Position numbers and translations under genes: made by a program. A model generated the notes under the pieces. The model did not search any database. It was given only the letters and a program-made list of their open reading frames with translations, and was not told where the DNA came from. Shown here piece by piece: positions 1-9,800 of a stretch of DNA of 64,000 bases (the first letter of the stretch is position 1; every line of letters begins with the position of its first letter). This DNA comes from Candidatus Zymogenaceae bacterium. GTDB lineage: Bacteria > Desulfobacterota > Zymogenia > Zymogenales > Zymogenaceae. The DNA is taken from the NCBI GenBank assembly GCA_016931225.1, contig JAFGFE010000027.1:24455-88454 (forward strand), read 5' to 3'.

Positions 1-440
1 TTTCACAAAGATTTTCCCAATATCTTGCAAGAATTGGTCTTCCTGATTAGAATTTGATATATCAAGCAATACCAAATATCCTTAAATTAGTGGTATAAGT
101 CCTATAAATTAAAAAAGTTAAGGTTTTCACTAACAGTTGAGCGGCAAGAGGAATTGACTTCTTGTTATAAAAGGGCCATCCCCATGCAGTGACATGAGGA
201 TGGCGTACTGTTGACTGCTCTAGGAAAAAGGTATGAATTTAACAACCTTTTACAGCCAGAAGAACATTATAACCATAGAGAAGAAGGTAATATAAAATAG
301 GCTTTCGTCGCTATAGTTAAATGAAAAAGTCAAGAACCTTCCGTACAGTATGACTTGTAGGAATTGCTGTTCAACAACTTTCTGACCCCCGCTTTTCCGT
401 TTCCGCTCTCCTTTTGGAAACAGTCGTCAATATCCCGTCA
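1..440. other. AT-rich non-coding left edge
   Basis: No reading frame with gene-like composition was found here. The only structure I see is an imperfect hairpin: a 7-base stem at 175-181 pairs with 198-204, and an inner CATG pair continues it. It is not followed by a T-tract, so it is not an obvious terminator. No clear intrinsic terminator for the leftward glutamate synthase gene is visible either. Confidence 0.5.
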
Positions 441-2036
441 TTATTCGGGGATTTTTCCATCGATGATGTCCAAGGCCACCTCCCGGTAGGCGTCCATGAC
501 GTAGGGAATACCGGTGACTTTTGTGCATTCCTCGGTCAAGGAGATTAGGTTGTCCCGGGAGATGAACGGGACGGCCCATTTGCGCGCCCCGGCCATGAGC
601 TGTTGCAGTCCGACCCTGATTTTTTCCGTTGCGCTGTAGATACCGACGGCGCCCAGGGGCAGAGAGTCCGTCTCTTTACCGAAGCGGGCCTTCAACTCCT
701 CGTAGGCCACGAAAATCTCTTCCTTGGTGGAGCCGAACTTCGAGACGGTTTTGGGCAGTCCTCCATCTTCTCCCTTGAGCCATTTCTGGATATTTTTTCC
801 GACCATGCCCGGTATCATCAAGGCGCGACCCATGCACACCGCCTTGACGTAGGGAGACCCCAGGGCCAGACACTTGAAAACGTGGTCTTCAGCGGAAAAG
901 CCCCCGGCAAACGCCAGGTCCGGCACCGGCTCACCCCGATCGGCCAGGCGGTCGGCCAGCTCAGCGGCCATGGCGTGCAGATAGATGGCCGGGATGCCCC
1001 ATTCGTTCATCATACGCCAGGGGCTCATGCCGGTGCCGCCCGGAGCGCCGTCAATGGTCAGAAGATCTATTCCCGCCTCGGAGGACCACTTGATGGCCAA
1101 TGCAAGCTCCCGCATCGGGTACGCCCCGGTTTTGAGGGTTACCCGCTGAGCACCGAGCTTCCGCAGGCGTTTGACCTCATCCATGAATGATTCCTTGTCA
1201 ATGAAGCCGAGACGGGAGTGGCGCTCGAACTGTTTGATGGCCCCGTCTTTGAAACCGGCCTGTATGGCAGGGTCCTCCGGATCCGGCGTAACGATATAAC
1301 CCCGTTTTTTCAGCTCCTGGGCCCGCTCGAGATTGTCCACCTTGATTTCTCCGCCGATGCACTTGGCCCCCTGACCCCATTTCAGCTCGATGGTGGTCAC
1401 CCCCAGCTTTTCGATGACATATTCGGCGACTCCGAACGTGGTATCCTCCACATTGAGCTGTACCAATATATCGCCGTATCCGTCGTGGTAACGTCGATAT
1501 TCCTCCACGCGGTTTCGCATGTTCGGCGCTTCTTTAACCTTGCCGTTTTTATCCAGCTCCAGTTTCGGATCGATGCCGCAGACGTTCTCGCCGCAGACCA
1601 GGCTGATGCCGCTGATGGCGGCGCCTATGGCGAAGTGTTCCCAGTTTACCCGGGCGATTTCTGTACTGCCCAGGGCGCCGGTAAAAATGGGGACCTTCAT
1701 CTTAACCTTGTTTTTGGTACCGAATTCGGTCTCCGTATTCACCGCAGGGAATATTGCATGGTCGGAATTGGCTTTAATTCCCTCTGCACCCATGGCGTAT
1801 CCCATGATGTTCAGGTGTGAATAGTCCACCGGATAGTCCTTGTCAGCCCCGGCGGTTATTTCTCCGTATGGCATGGGGTAGAGCAGTTCGCGTCCACGAA
1901 ACGTGGATACAAACAGGTCACAACCGCCGCGGCATCCGTCAACGCACCGGCTGCAGATGCCGGACTGGGGCGCCACGTTCCGGGAGCGATTCACGGTTAG
2001 AACCGCCTCGTTGGCGTTCGGTTTTTGCAGGTTCAT
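441..2036 (-). CDS. FMN-binding glutamate synthase domain protein (archaeal-type GltB2-like)
   Basis: 531 residues. The body is the FMN/TIM-barrel glutamate synthase domain that makes glutamate from 2-oxoglutarate and ammonia. It shows the typical glycine-rich GGTGMSP stretch and the late AFAGGFSAEDHVFKCLALG region of the flavin/phosphate-binding barrel. The N-terminus has a Cys cluster C28, C31, C35, C39 (CxxCxxxCxxxC), suggesting an Fe-S site. The glutaminase domain of classical GltB is absent, so nitrogen must come from a separate subunit or from free ammonia. It is transcribed divergently from the NrpR-type regulator next door, and a probable operator overlaps its promoter. That fits nitrogen-responsive control. 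The family call is firm; the physiological substrate is inferred. Confidence 0.87.
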   Translation of the reverse strand: MNLQKPNANEAVLTVNRSRNVAPQSGICSRCVDGCRGGCDLFVSTFRGRELLYPMPYGEITAGADKDYPVDYSHLNIMGYAMGAEGIKANSDHAIFPAVNTETEFGTKNKVKMKVPIFTGALGSTEIARVNWEHFAIGAAISGISLVCGENVCGIDPKLELDKNGKVKEAPNMRNRVEEYRRYHDGYGDILVQLNVEDTTFGVAEYVIEKLGVTTIELKWGQGAKCIGGEIKVDNLERAQELKKRGYIVTPDPEDPAIQAGFKDGAIKQFERHSRLGFIDKESFMDEVKRLRKLGAQRVTLKTGAYPMRELALAIKWSSEAGIDLLTIDGAPGGTGMSPWRMMNEWGIPAIYLHAMAAELADRLADRGEPVPDLAFAGGFSAEDHVFKCLALGSPYVKAVCMGRALMIPGMVGKNIQKWLKGEDGGLPKTVSKFGSTKEEIFVAYEELKARFGKETDSLPLGAVGIYSATEKIRVGLQQLMAGARKWAVPFISRDNLISLTEECTKVTGIPYVMDAYREVALDIIDGKIPE

Positions 2037-2066
2037 GAAAACTCTCCTTGAAATAATTGCTTAATT

Positions 2067-2469
2067 CGGCAATAGAATGCCGATGTTTATATGTCCCGGA
2101 AACGGGAAACGATGCCTGTCGCGCCGTTTGCAATGAGGAAACATATACCGGGAAAAGGACCATGAAACGGCATAGCATTGCCAATATATCCAAAGAGAAA
2201 TGCTAATGTCAAGATAAAATATTGATTTTATTTGCATAATATTCTTGGGAATTTCGCCTATCAAATTAAGGAAAATATATCGGTATAAATGCCGATAATC
2301 TTTCCTGCCATGTGACCCAACGGCAGACATACCGAATCCGGGACGATCTCCGTATAATCTGATGAAAAAAGTGGTGTTATATTGGGGAAATATCTCGTTG
2401 AACGTATCGAAAAAACGCATATAACGGCATTATTGCCGAAAAGGTGGTTGACAATTGGCATGGTTGCCG
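2067..2469. promoter_or_regulatory. Array of six GGCA/TGCC inverted repeats, candidate NrpR operators
   Basis: Related palindromes of the form CGGCA-N4-6-TGCCG occur at 2067-2082 (N6, perfect), 2168-2183 (N6, outermost base off), 2281-2294 (CGGTA/TGCCG), 2321-2334 (CGGCA/TACCG), 2425-2438 (N4, perfect) and 2456-2469 (TGGCA/TGCCG). The second overlaps the glutamate synthase start site and the last lies between the -35 and -10 of the regulator gene. Known archaeal NrpR operators are short spaced palindromes (GGAA-N6-TTCC, GGTA-N6-TACC), so the form fits. Assignment to this regulator is inference from position. Confidence 0.6.
2183..2212 (-). promoter_or_regulatory. Predicted sigma70-type promoter of the glutamate synthase gene
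   Basis: On the minus strand a TTGACA -35 (2207-2212) and a TATATT -10 (2183-2188) are separated by 18 bases. The predicted start falls near 2176, inside an inverted repeat at 2168-2183. This leaves a leader of about 140 bases that contains a second inverted repeat at 2067-2082. Confidence 0.6.
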
Positions 2470-2476
2470 ATATTAT
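2448..2476 (+). promoter_or_regulatory. Predicted promoter of nrpR, leaderless arrangement
   Basis: TTGACA (2448-2453), a 17-base spacer and TATTAT (2471-2476). The predicted start lies at or within a base or two of the ATG at 2483, so the transcript would be essentially leaderless. No ribosome binding site is seen before this ATG. The spacer is occupied by the inverted repeat at 2456-2469, as expected for autorepression. Confidence 0.6.
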
Positions 2477-2482
2477 GTGTCC

Positions 2483-3493
2483 ATGACGGAAAAAATTGAA
2501 AAGAAAAAACTGGCCATTCTTCGTATCCTCAATGACGAGAAAGCCCCCCTTTCCAGCCCCAGGATAACCGATTCCCTCAATGCGCTGGGCCACGATATCA
2601 GCGAGCGGACCGTTCGCCTCTACCTGGGAGAGCTTGATGATAACGGTTTAACCGAAAATTTGGGAAAACGCGGCAGAATGATTACCGATCTCGGGCGGCG
2701 GGAGCTCTCCTCCGCCCGGGTGTATGAAAAAGTGGGGTATCTTGCGTCAAAAATCGACCGGCTGACCTATCAGATGGATTTTGACCTGGCACGGAGATCC
2801 GGCACTGTCGTTTTAAACGCGAGCCTCATAGAAAGGGGAAATCTCGCCCGTTCCGTTCCGCTCATAGAGAAAGTGTATGCCCATAAGTACTCGATGGGCA
2901 CGCTGACGGCACTCTTCGGAGAGAATGAACGTATCGGGGAAGTAATCGTCCCTTCGGGATTCGTCGCCGTGGGTACCGTCTGTTCCGTGACCATCAACGG
3001 GGTGCTTCTCGCCCACGGTATTCCCACCCAGTCCCGCTTCGGGGGGCTCCTTGAGCTGATGGGGGGGCGCCCCACCCGCTTTGTAGAGCTCATACACTAC
3101 GAGGGGACAACCCTTGATCCCCTTGAGGTGTTTATCAGGAGCGGAATGACCGATTATACCGGAGCAACACAAACGGGATCCGGCCGCATCGGCGCCAGCT
3201 TTCGTGAGGTTCCCGCTGAGAGCCGATCCCGGGTGCTGGAGCTGGCGGAGTATCTGGAAGATGCGGGTCTCGGTGGATTTATGAGCGTTGGGTGGCCGGG
3301 GCAGCCGCTTTTGGAAATCCCCGTGGGGGAGGGACGGGTGGGCGTTGTGATTATCGGGGGTCTCAATCCGGTGGCCATCCTGGAGGAGCAGGGCATTCGC
3401 GTGCGACGCCCCGGCGCCCTCAGCGGCTTGATGGAATATTCCCGACTGTTTCCCTTCCAGGAATTACAGGAGAGGGCCCGCCCCTTTCTCTAA
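2483..3493 (+). CDS. nrpR: NrpR-type nitrogen regulator (winged helix + DUF128)
   Basis: 336 residues. An N-terminal winged-helix DNA-binding domain (about 5-70, with the ISERTVRLYLGEL recognition region) is followed by one DUF128/NRD sensor domain (about 80-325). In archaea NrpR represses nitrogen-assimilation genes and is relieved by 2-oxoglutarate. Here it stands divergent to a glutamate synthase, which agrees. A longer start at GTG 2444 is open, but the predicted -10 at 2471-2476 would lie inside it, so ATG 2483 is preferred. The family has two-NRD members; this one carries a single NRD. A terminator follows at 3625-3654. Confidence 0.8.
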   Translation: MTEKIEKKKLAILRILNDEKAPLSSPRITDSLNALGHDISERTVRLYLGELDDNGLTENLGKRGRMITDLGRRELSSARVYEKVGYLASKIDRLTYQMDFDLARRSGTVVLNASLIERGNLARSVPLIEKVYAHKYSMGTLTALFGENERIGEVIVPSGFVAVGTVCSVTINGVLLAHGIPTQSRFGGLLELMGGRPTRFVELIHYEGTTLDPLEVFIRSGMTDYTGATQTGSGRIGASFREVPAESRSRVLELAEYLEDAGLGGFMSVGWPGQPLLEIPVGEGRVGVVIIGGLNPVAILEEQGIRVRRPGALSGLMEYSRLFPFQELQERARPFL

Positions 3494-3579
3494 GTCAATC
3501 TTCGTCTCCCTAAAAAAATCCTCAACACTTTCATACTCATAGTGTCCTAGTCATGCATGTCATGCCGAAGACGTTCAGG

Positions 3580-3617
3580 ATACCTGTACGTGTGCGGGTG
3601 TTCATACGTCCAGGTAT
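3580..3617 (+). repeat. Imperfect inverted repeat downstream of nrpR
   Basis: Two 15-base arms (3580-3594 and 3603-3617) match at 13 of 15 positions around an 8-base loop. No T-tract follows directly. It lies between the end of nrpR and the terminator, just before the phage-derived block. Confidence 0.5.
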
Positions 3618-3624
3618 GTCTCTC

Positions 3625-3654
3625 GGCTCGTCTTCCGACGAACCGTCTTTTTTT
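3625..3654 (+). terminator. Intrinsic terminator after nrpR
   Basis: An 8-base stem (3625-3632 with 3637-3644, one G-U pair) and a TTCC loop are followed by a run of seven T at 3648-3654. It separates nrpR from the phage-type genes. Confidence 0.65.
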
Positions 3655-3762
3655 CCCCGTAAAAAATCCTTGTTTATATTTTCTATAGACGGAACGGGAC
3701 TGTGTCATACTTGCCGCACATGTGAAGTGACACATGCAATCCTTTCTCGGGAGAGTTCTCCG

Positions 3763-4152
3763 ATGACCACGGTACTGGGCGGCGTCGCCCTTGATCACGA
3801 TCCGATCTGGATCGATGAGTTCAATCAAGAAATATATCCGGGGACATCATATGTCGCCCTGGATGGGACGGAAAACATGTATGTGGGATTTCGGATGGGA
3901 CACTTTTCCATCACACTGGAGGCGACGGAAAAAACCGGCTGGCTTTCCAGAACAACGGTTGACGCCTTGATAGAGATGGCACGGGTGCGTGATGCCTCTT
4001 ACACTCTCAGTCGTAACGGCGCGGATTGTACCGTACGTTTCAGGCACGAGGTGTCCGGCGGGCCGATACAGATGGAACTGCTCGCCCCGACGGCGTTTCC
4101 GGAAGACGATACCTGGTATTATGGCAAAATTTTTTTGATGTGCACAGGATGA
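3763..4152 (+). CDS. Siphophage-like distal tail protein
   Basis: 129 residues from ATG 3763, preceded by GGGAGAG. The pattern VLGGVALDHDPIWIDEF, then an ITL...TGWLSRTTVDAL segment, then TVRFRHE and a final acidic-aromatic WYYGKIFL strand resembles a family of small tail-tip proteins encoded in siphophage tail modules. First gene of a same-strand block of phage-type genes; its stop overlaps the next start (ATGA). The family link is from recalled sequence pattern and is moderate. A longer frame begins at 3553, but it crosses the nrpR terminator and has no ribosome binding site. Confidence 0.6.
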   Translation: MTTVLGGVALDHDPIWIDEFNQEIYPGTSYVALDGTENMYVGFRMGHFSITLEATEKTGWLSRTTVDALIEMARVRDASYTLSRNGADCTVRFRHEVSGGPIQMELLAPTAFPEDDTWYYGKIFLMCTG

Positions 4153-4292
4153 TAACACTTTACTACAGAGGATGCGAGATTACGTTCCCGAATATCGAGG
4201 AATGTGAGAAATTCTGTATTCACAATGCCATCGCTGACCTGATTTGTGCCTATGAAGAGGCATGGGAGGCGTTGGCGAATGTTCAGGGATAA
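4149..4292 (+). CDS. Small phage-type protein, 47 aa
   Basis: 47 residues beginning MITLYYRGCEITFPNIEE and ending in a short amphipathic helix. It starts on the ATGA that overlaps the previous stop, and its own stop is followed within four bases by the next ATG. This translational coupling supports it as a real gene. No family recognised. Two Cys residues are present but no paired metal motif. Confidence 0.5.
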   Translation: MITLYYRGCEITFPNIEECEKFCIHNAIADLICAYEEAWEALANVQG

Positions 4293-4295
4293 ACC

Positions 4296-6362
4296 ATGAC
4301 GATTTCACGTTATTACCCAAACAGACGAACCGGTCCCACCTCTGGGGGTGGGATGAGCGACGATCAACTTCCCTCCAATGTGTCCCAAAACCTTTTTCCG
4401 AACGTCACCGAATCAGAAAGAACATCCGGGTTGACTCGAGTCGTAAAATACTTCGTTAAATGCATATCCGGCACGGCAAACAAGGCGAAGGAGTTCATCA
4501 GTAGGCTTTCCACCGCCGACGACCGGGTGGTGTTGAAAAAGGGGACGGACCTTGATACAAGGGCGACGGCGAAGACGTACGGATGGATTGAATATGACAT
4601 CGCTTGGTCGGCCCGGACCGTCACGATTGCAAATGCTGTGTCTCTGGCCAAAGGTGACGAGGTGTACTTCTTTAATCCCGACGGGACGTATAAGGGGTAT
4701 GCCTTCGTTTCCTCTGACACATCACATTCCACAACCTTCGTTATCGATGCGATGAGTGACGGCTCAGACCCGGTAGCGGGGGACATCGCCGCAACATTCT
4801 GGCACGGGGCGGGGGATTTGGCCGAAGCGATCACCGCGTCGAACACCCCTTGTACCATCGTGGCCGACTTTGAGGACGCCGACGGGATATTTCCATCTTC
4901 CCTTGTCGGACTCATAAATCATGGTAATCCCAACCCGTCTACGGGCCGACCTCCCGTTGAATATCTGACGGTAGATAGATGCGCGTTCACAATAGGGCAG
5001 GGGAATGTGCATGATGACGACTGCTCATCTCTCACTGGATGGACCGACGGCGACTTATCGGGAGAGAGCACACAGGAGACGTTTCAAGATAGAGATACGT
5101 TCAAGTTCACCATTGCATCCATCGGTGGCGGACACAAGGCCGAGCGATATCGGAATGTAGGAACACTCGAAGATTCTTTCACGGTTCAGATTCGCACCTA
5201 TTTTAATGATATAGGAACAACGGGAGACGCAGACAACTTTCTCCTGATAGTGGACAACGGGACTATCGTTTTATCTGTACGATTCGGTACGGATGGGATG
5301 TTCATTTATGACGGGGCGGCATGGAATGAGGTGGGGACAAACATCGTAGAAGAGGATACATGGACGGTGTGGCGGCTTGTGGTGGACGGTTCCTTAAGTG
5401 GATCCGAAACCGTTGATCTCTACAAGGACGACTTTCTTATTGAATCCGGGATAGACTGTTCCGATGCCTCCGGTGCTACCGATGGGCTGGTGACGTTACG
5501 TCAGGAAGGGACAACGACGAGCGGAGTCACGTCATATATCGATTTTCTCAAAATTTCGGATGGGTCCCCTAACCTGACGGGAGAGTGTTTTATCGCTACG
5601 GAGACGACAATTCAATCAGACTACGCTGTCAAGACCCGTGCGGAAGTGCAGGGATCGGAAAGCGAAAACTTTAATGTGGACGGTCTCACCCTGATAGTCC
5701 AAGTTGATAGAGGCGACTCTCAGTCCGTGACCCTTTCGGGTAACGGCCAAACGGCCGCCCAAGTGGTGGCTCAAATTTCTCTCACAGGGGCGACGACATA
5801 TGAATATACTTCGGGGAAAGTGGCAATTCGGTCGGATTCATACTATACCACCGGTTCCATCCAGATACTTTCAGCATCAACCGCCGATATAGTCCTCGGG
5901 CTTTCAAATTCCATTGTCTATGGAACCGACGGCATGGTGGCATCGTGTGTATTACAGTTGGGTGATATCGAACCGACTGTAACCACTCCCGTGGCTTCTG
6001 GATCGGGAATATACGATCATTCTACATATCCGATTTTGACATATAAAAAAGGGACTCTCACGGCTGATGTGACCGTGACGTTTTCCAATGATACAAACTT
6101 CACCGTGTCAATGGTGGTAGATGGGAATTCCACGAACCTGGGGGCGGGTGATATCAACACCGATTTTCAGATCCCGCACCAGGGAGAGTACTACTTCACG
6201 ATTCAATCGGACGGTTGGGGTGGGACCTGGGTGGCGGCAAATACCTTATCGTTCTCCCTCGTTCAGAGCGCAAGGGGTGTGTGGGCGAAAGAGGTAGTCC
6301 CCGCCGCCACGGAGGCGAGTTCGGGGAACAAGGTGGAGATAAGTTGTCGGGCGCAGTCGTAA
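4296..6362 (+). CDS. Phage tail-tip/virion structural protein with lectin-like domain
   Basis: 688 residues. The N-terminus (about 1-180; SGGGMSDDQLPSNVSQNLFP, then DDRVVLKKGTDLDTRA and a repeated beta-strand region) resembles a virion protein found next to tail-tip genes in siphophages. The middle (about 235-430) looks like a concanavalin/LamG beta-sandwich that could bind carbohydrate. The C-terminal third is strand-rich with Thr/Ser/Gly repeats and no transmembrane segment. Start ATG 4296 has AGGGA upstream. Likely role: part of the tail tip or receptor-binding structure. No Cys-rich or enzymatic motif seen. Confidence 0.6.
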   Translation: MTISRYYPNRRTGPTSGGGMSDDQLPSNVSQNLFPNVTESERTSGLTRVVKYFVKCISGTANKAKEFISRLSTADDRVVLKKGTDLDTRATAKTYGWIEYDIAWSARTVTIANAVSLAKGDEVYFFNPDGTYKGYAFVSSDTSHSTTFVIDAMSDGSDPVAGDIAATFWHGAGDLAEAITASNTPCTIVADFEDADGIFPSSLVGLINHGNPNPSTGRPPVEYLTVDRCAFTIGQGNVHDDDCSSLTGWTDGDLSGESTQETFQDRDTFKFTIASIGGGHKAERYRNVGTLEDSFTVQIRTYFNDIGTTGDADNFLLIVDNGTIVLSVRFGTDGMFIYDGAAWNEVGTNIVEEDTWTVWRLVVDGSLSGSETVDLYKDDFLIESGIDCSDASGATDGLVTLRQEGTTTSGVTSYIDFLKISDGSPNLTGECFIATETTIQSDYAVKTRAEVQGSESENFNVDGLTLIVQVDRGDSQSVTLSGNGQTAAQVVAQISLTGATTYEYTSGKVAIRSDSYYTTGSIQILSASTADIVLGLSNSIVYGTDGMVASCVLQLGDIEPTVTTPVASGSGIYDHSTYPILTYKKGTLTADVTVTFSNDTNFTVSMVVDGNSTNLGAGDINTDFQIPHQGEYYFTIQSDGWGGTWVAANTLSFSLVQSARGVWAKEVVPAATEASSGNKVEISCRAQS

Positions 6363-6866
6363 ATGGAAACTTATTATCTCACTCCCGTTGAATCTACACC
6401 CCAGGTGTACTATCTCAAACCGGTTGAGTCGAATAGACAGAACTATTACTTAACTCCGATTAATTCGGCGGGGGATAAAAACGAGGAGTGGAAGTTTATT
6501 TGCACAATCGCGGTAGACAGTTCACTGTGGAATATGCTTTCTTTGAATCCTGGAGATTACAGCGGCTATATCGGATACATTACGCTTCAATCATATGAAT
6601 CCGTAAAAGTCGAAGCAGTAAGCGGTTACTTTAACGATGGGGCGGAAATAAGACCTTATAGAGCATTTGTCAATCTTGTTACCAAAGTTGATTATGCAAC
6701 GCTCGGGACGTACGGTGAATATGACGATCCGTATTATGCGATACTTCAATTTGAGGGGAAAGCGGTGGAATTGACGATTGGAGACGATAAACAATTATGG
6801 TGGGGCGTTGATGGAATCGCAACACCGAATATCGGCGTGATGCTTATAAGAGTTTACGCAAAATGA
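6363..6866 (+). CDS. Phage-type protein with YYLTPVES repeats
   Basis: 167 residues. The N-terminus has three copies of an octapeptide, YYLTPVES, YYLKPVES and YYLTPINS, spaced 11-13 residues apart. The rest is beta-rich and resembles no family I know. It starts directly after the previous stop (TAA then ATG), and its stop overlaps the start of the next gene, so it belongs to the tail operon. The repeats could form a short adaptor that docks onto the fibre or tip. Base composition is more AT-rich than the flanking chromosome. Confidence 0.55.
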   Translation: METYYLTPVESTPQVYYLKPVESNRQNYYLTPINSAGDKNEEWKFICTIAVDSSLWNMLSLNPGDYSGYIGYITLQSYESVKVEAVSGYFNDGAEIRPYRAFVNLVTKVDYATLGTYGEYDDPYYAILQFEGKAVELTIGDDKQLWWGVDGIATPNIGVMLIRVYAK

Positions 6867-9800
6867 GCTTTTTTGTAGTAGAACATTTCAATTTACCTAA
6901 TGGTGCGGTTCAGGAATCGATTAAAACCGCAACGAAAAATGACGGTAATGTTTACACATCTAACGGGTGGGGCATAACTGCCACGTATGCAGACACAGAC
7001 GCAGCAATGATTACGTGCGACAAGGGGTTGAAAAAAGCGGAATTTGTTACAATACCATTTCGAACATCTATAAAATACAAGCTGTCGGCATTGAGAGATG
7101 GTGATTATATCAGGCTGTTTGTTATTCAGTCGTTATCAGCACAGCCAGAGCCATCAGGTTCGTTCACCAATTGGGTATTATCATGTAACCTTTATCGAAT
7201 TGGTTCTAACTATCGAGAATATTGGTTTATTACTAATTCATCGGGAACAGCAAGAGGATACAACGGAATTGGTGGAACATGGGGGACTACAAGTAATTAT
7301 GTCAGGACTGTAAGTCTTAACACAGAATACACACTTATAATTCAATATGATCCGACAACAAAGACCGTTTTTTTAAATAATGGTATACAATCAACCGATT
7401 CGGAGCAATTACAGTATTACGATGATCATTACTGGTGGTTTGTGGGGGACAACAACGATAATATTTGGCATGGTATAATTAAATTCGATTATATTATCGT
7501 TGAACAAACGGAAATCGCAAATACCTTTATCTCGCATAACAATCTCCTGACAGAGAAATATCACTCAAATCACTTCAACGGTTCCGCGCTGTGGGTTTTG
7601 AATGATTTCACAACGGAAGTTGCGGATACACTTACAATCAAAAACGATATTCTTGATTATGATCTCGTTGAGTCGGATTCTATCGTCCTCAATCGCATCG
7701 GCGGGGGTGGATCGCAGGTATATATTCCATCAGTCAAGGTACTATTGAATGAAAGAGACGTTACCTCACAAGTGCTTTCGTACTTCATAGATTGGAGTGA
7801 GCGATTCGTCAAAATGTTGAGAATCGATTTTGACTGGTCAATCTCGGCGGAAATCTACCGAAAGAATAATGCCGACTTCAAGATCCCTCAGATAGAGATT
7901 CAGGTCGATCACGATTCATCGGGGATGTATATCACGCGGGGAGAATTCTTTATCGAGGAAATCTCCGAAACCATGAGCAACGGAAGGCATGCAAAACGGA
8001 TCTCAGGGAGAAGCAAAGCCGCACTCCTTGATAGGCCGTATTCCGCTCAGAACACCGTCTCCTATGAGAACACCACAAAGCGGGCGATAGTGACCAATTT
8101 GGTGGAGGAAGCCGGGCTTGAATATGAATGGTGCCTCCCCGACGGACCGATTGAGTACCACACTTTCGATGCCCGCACTCCGATGGAAGTCATTAAAGAA
8201 GTAGTCTCGGCGGTCGGCGGGCATATTTCAACCGGCTATAATGACAAACTCTATTTTCATGCAAATGATTACACTCCGAGAAATCATCCTCCTGTGTTCT
8301 CTGTGGATTCTTCGGATATTCATCAGATAGAGATACTCGAAGAAATCCCGCAGTCTTTCAACAAGATTGTAGTAAAGGGAAGGGCTAATAACGAGGCGAC
8401 CTTTAGAGCATGGGCCGAAGTGGAGCTTGTCTCCGTGGATTCGCGGGGAAATTTTAAATCCACGTTGGCCGCCGATGGGAATGATTACACAGTGTTGATT
8501 GCAACCTGCTACGACTCTGAGGGGATGTTGGTGGATACAGGATTGATTGAAGAAGAATCTGCCACACCTTCGAACGCAAATACAATCGCCGTCTTAAAGC
8601 GCATCGCAAACGGTGGGGTTGTGGGGATATGGCCGGACATCGGCGGCGGGGTGCCGGGCACGAAGGTCGACGGGCCGTATATCTTCGACGATTTTGTGAT
8701 TACCACGACAGGGAATATGCTGGAAGGGCCGCACCTCGTCACCTATCACGGCGGGGATTCGGTATCTTTCTCCGTAGAAGGACCGGGGATTGTAGAGGAA
8801 AACTCTGTTTTGGTCGAGAACGGGCAAGGGAGAACAAAGCTCTACGGAAACGAGCTTGGTGCGGGTACCATTTATGTCAAAGCCACCTATGACGGTCAGG
8901 AATCCAATCCCGTCGCTTTGATTCTCGGAGATCCGCGGGTGGGAGATTTGGATGCGAACGCTAATCCCTCATCTCTCCTTGTCAAAGAGACGAGTGTTAT
9001 CACTGCAAGAGTCTACGATCCCGACGGCGATCCTGTGGGGGATGGGTACACTGTCAAGTTCAAGATAATCGCCGGGAACGGTGCGCTTTCGGCAGACTTA
9101 GACATCACGACTACAAACACCATAGAAAACGAGGAGCAGGTGTCAAGCTCCTATACATCTATCAGGGTGCAAAACCCCATATCGAACCTCACACATATCT
9201 ATGCACTGAAGGATGATTCCCATGAGTATCAGGGAAGAACGATTGACGATGATGAGATAGATACTTCTTATGATTACGCAACCGGGGCCATAACGGAAGG
9301 GTCTACGATCACACTTTCAGACAATCTCCCGAAACCTCAGACGCGGGTAGTCGTCACCTATAAATCGGGCGGTACGGCGCAGATCGTATACACCGCACCG
9401 TCCTTTGTCGACAGGGAGGGGGAGGAAGTTGTCATAGAGGTGTGGGCAGGAGGCTTGAATCACCTGGTGTTCATTGATGTGGGGCGAAAAGAGGCTACAA
9501 CCCCGTCGGTGGGCGGCGGTAAGCGGGTAGGCGTTGTTACTTTCCACGTGGATCACACCCCAACAAGCGCGGAAAGGGGACGGATCACGCTTTCGGAGCC
9601 GATTCCCCAGGTTTCGGGATTTGTGGCGGTACTCGGGTCGTATACGCTTGACGGCCTTTCAGCCGGGGTCTCGAATGGTCAGGTAGTTGGATTAATGAAG
9701 ATCGGTGAAAACGTGGTAGCCACGATTCATGGAGAGCGGGACACATCGGCGAAAGGTGACTACTGGAACGGAGATTATATCCGAGGAAGTAGGCGGGTAT

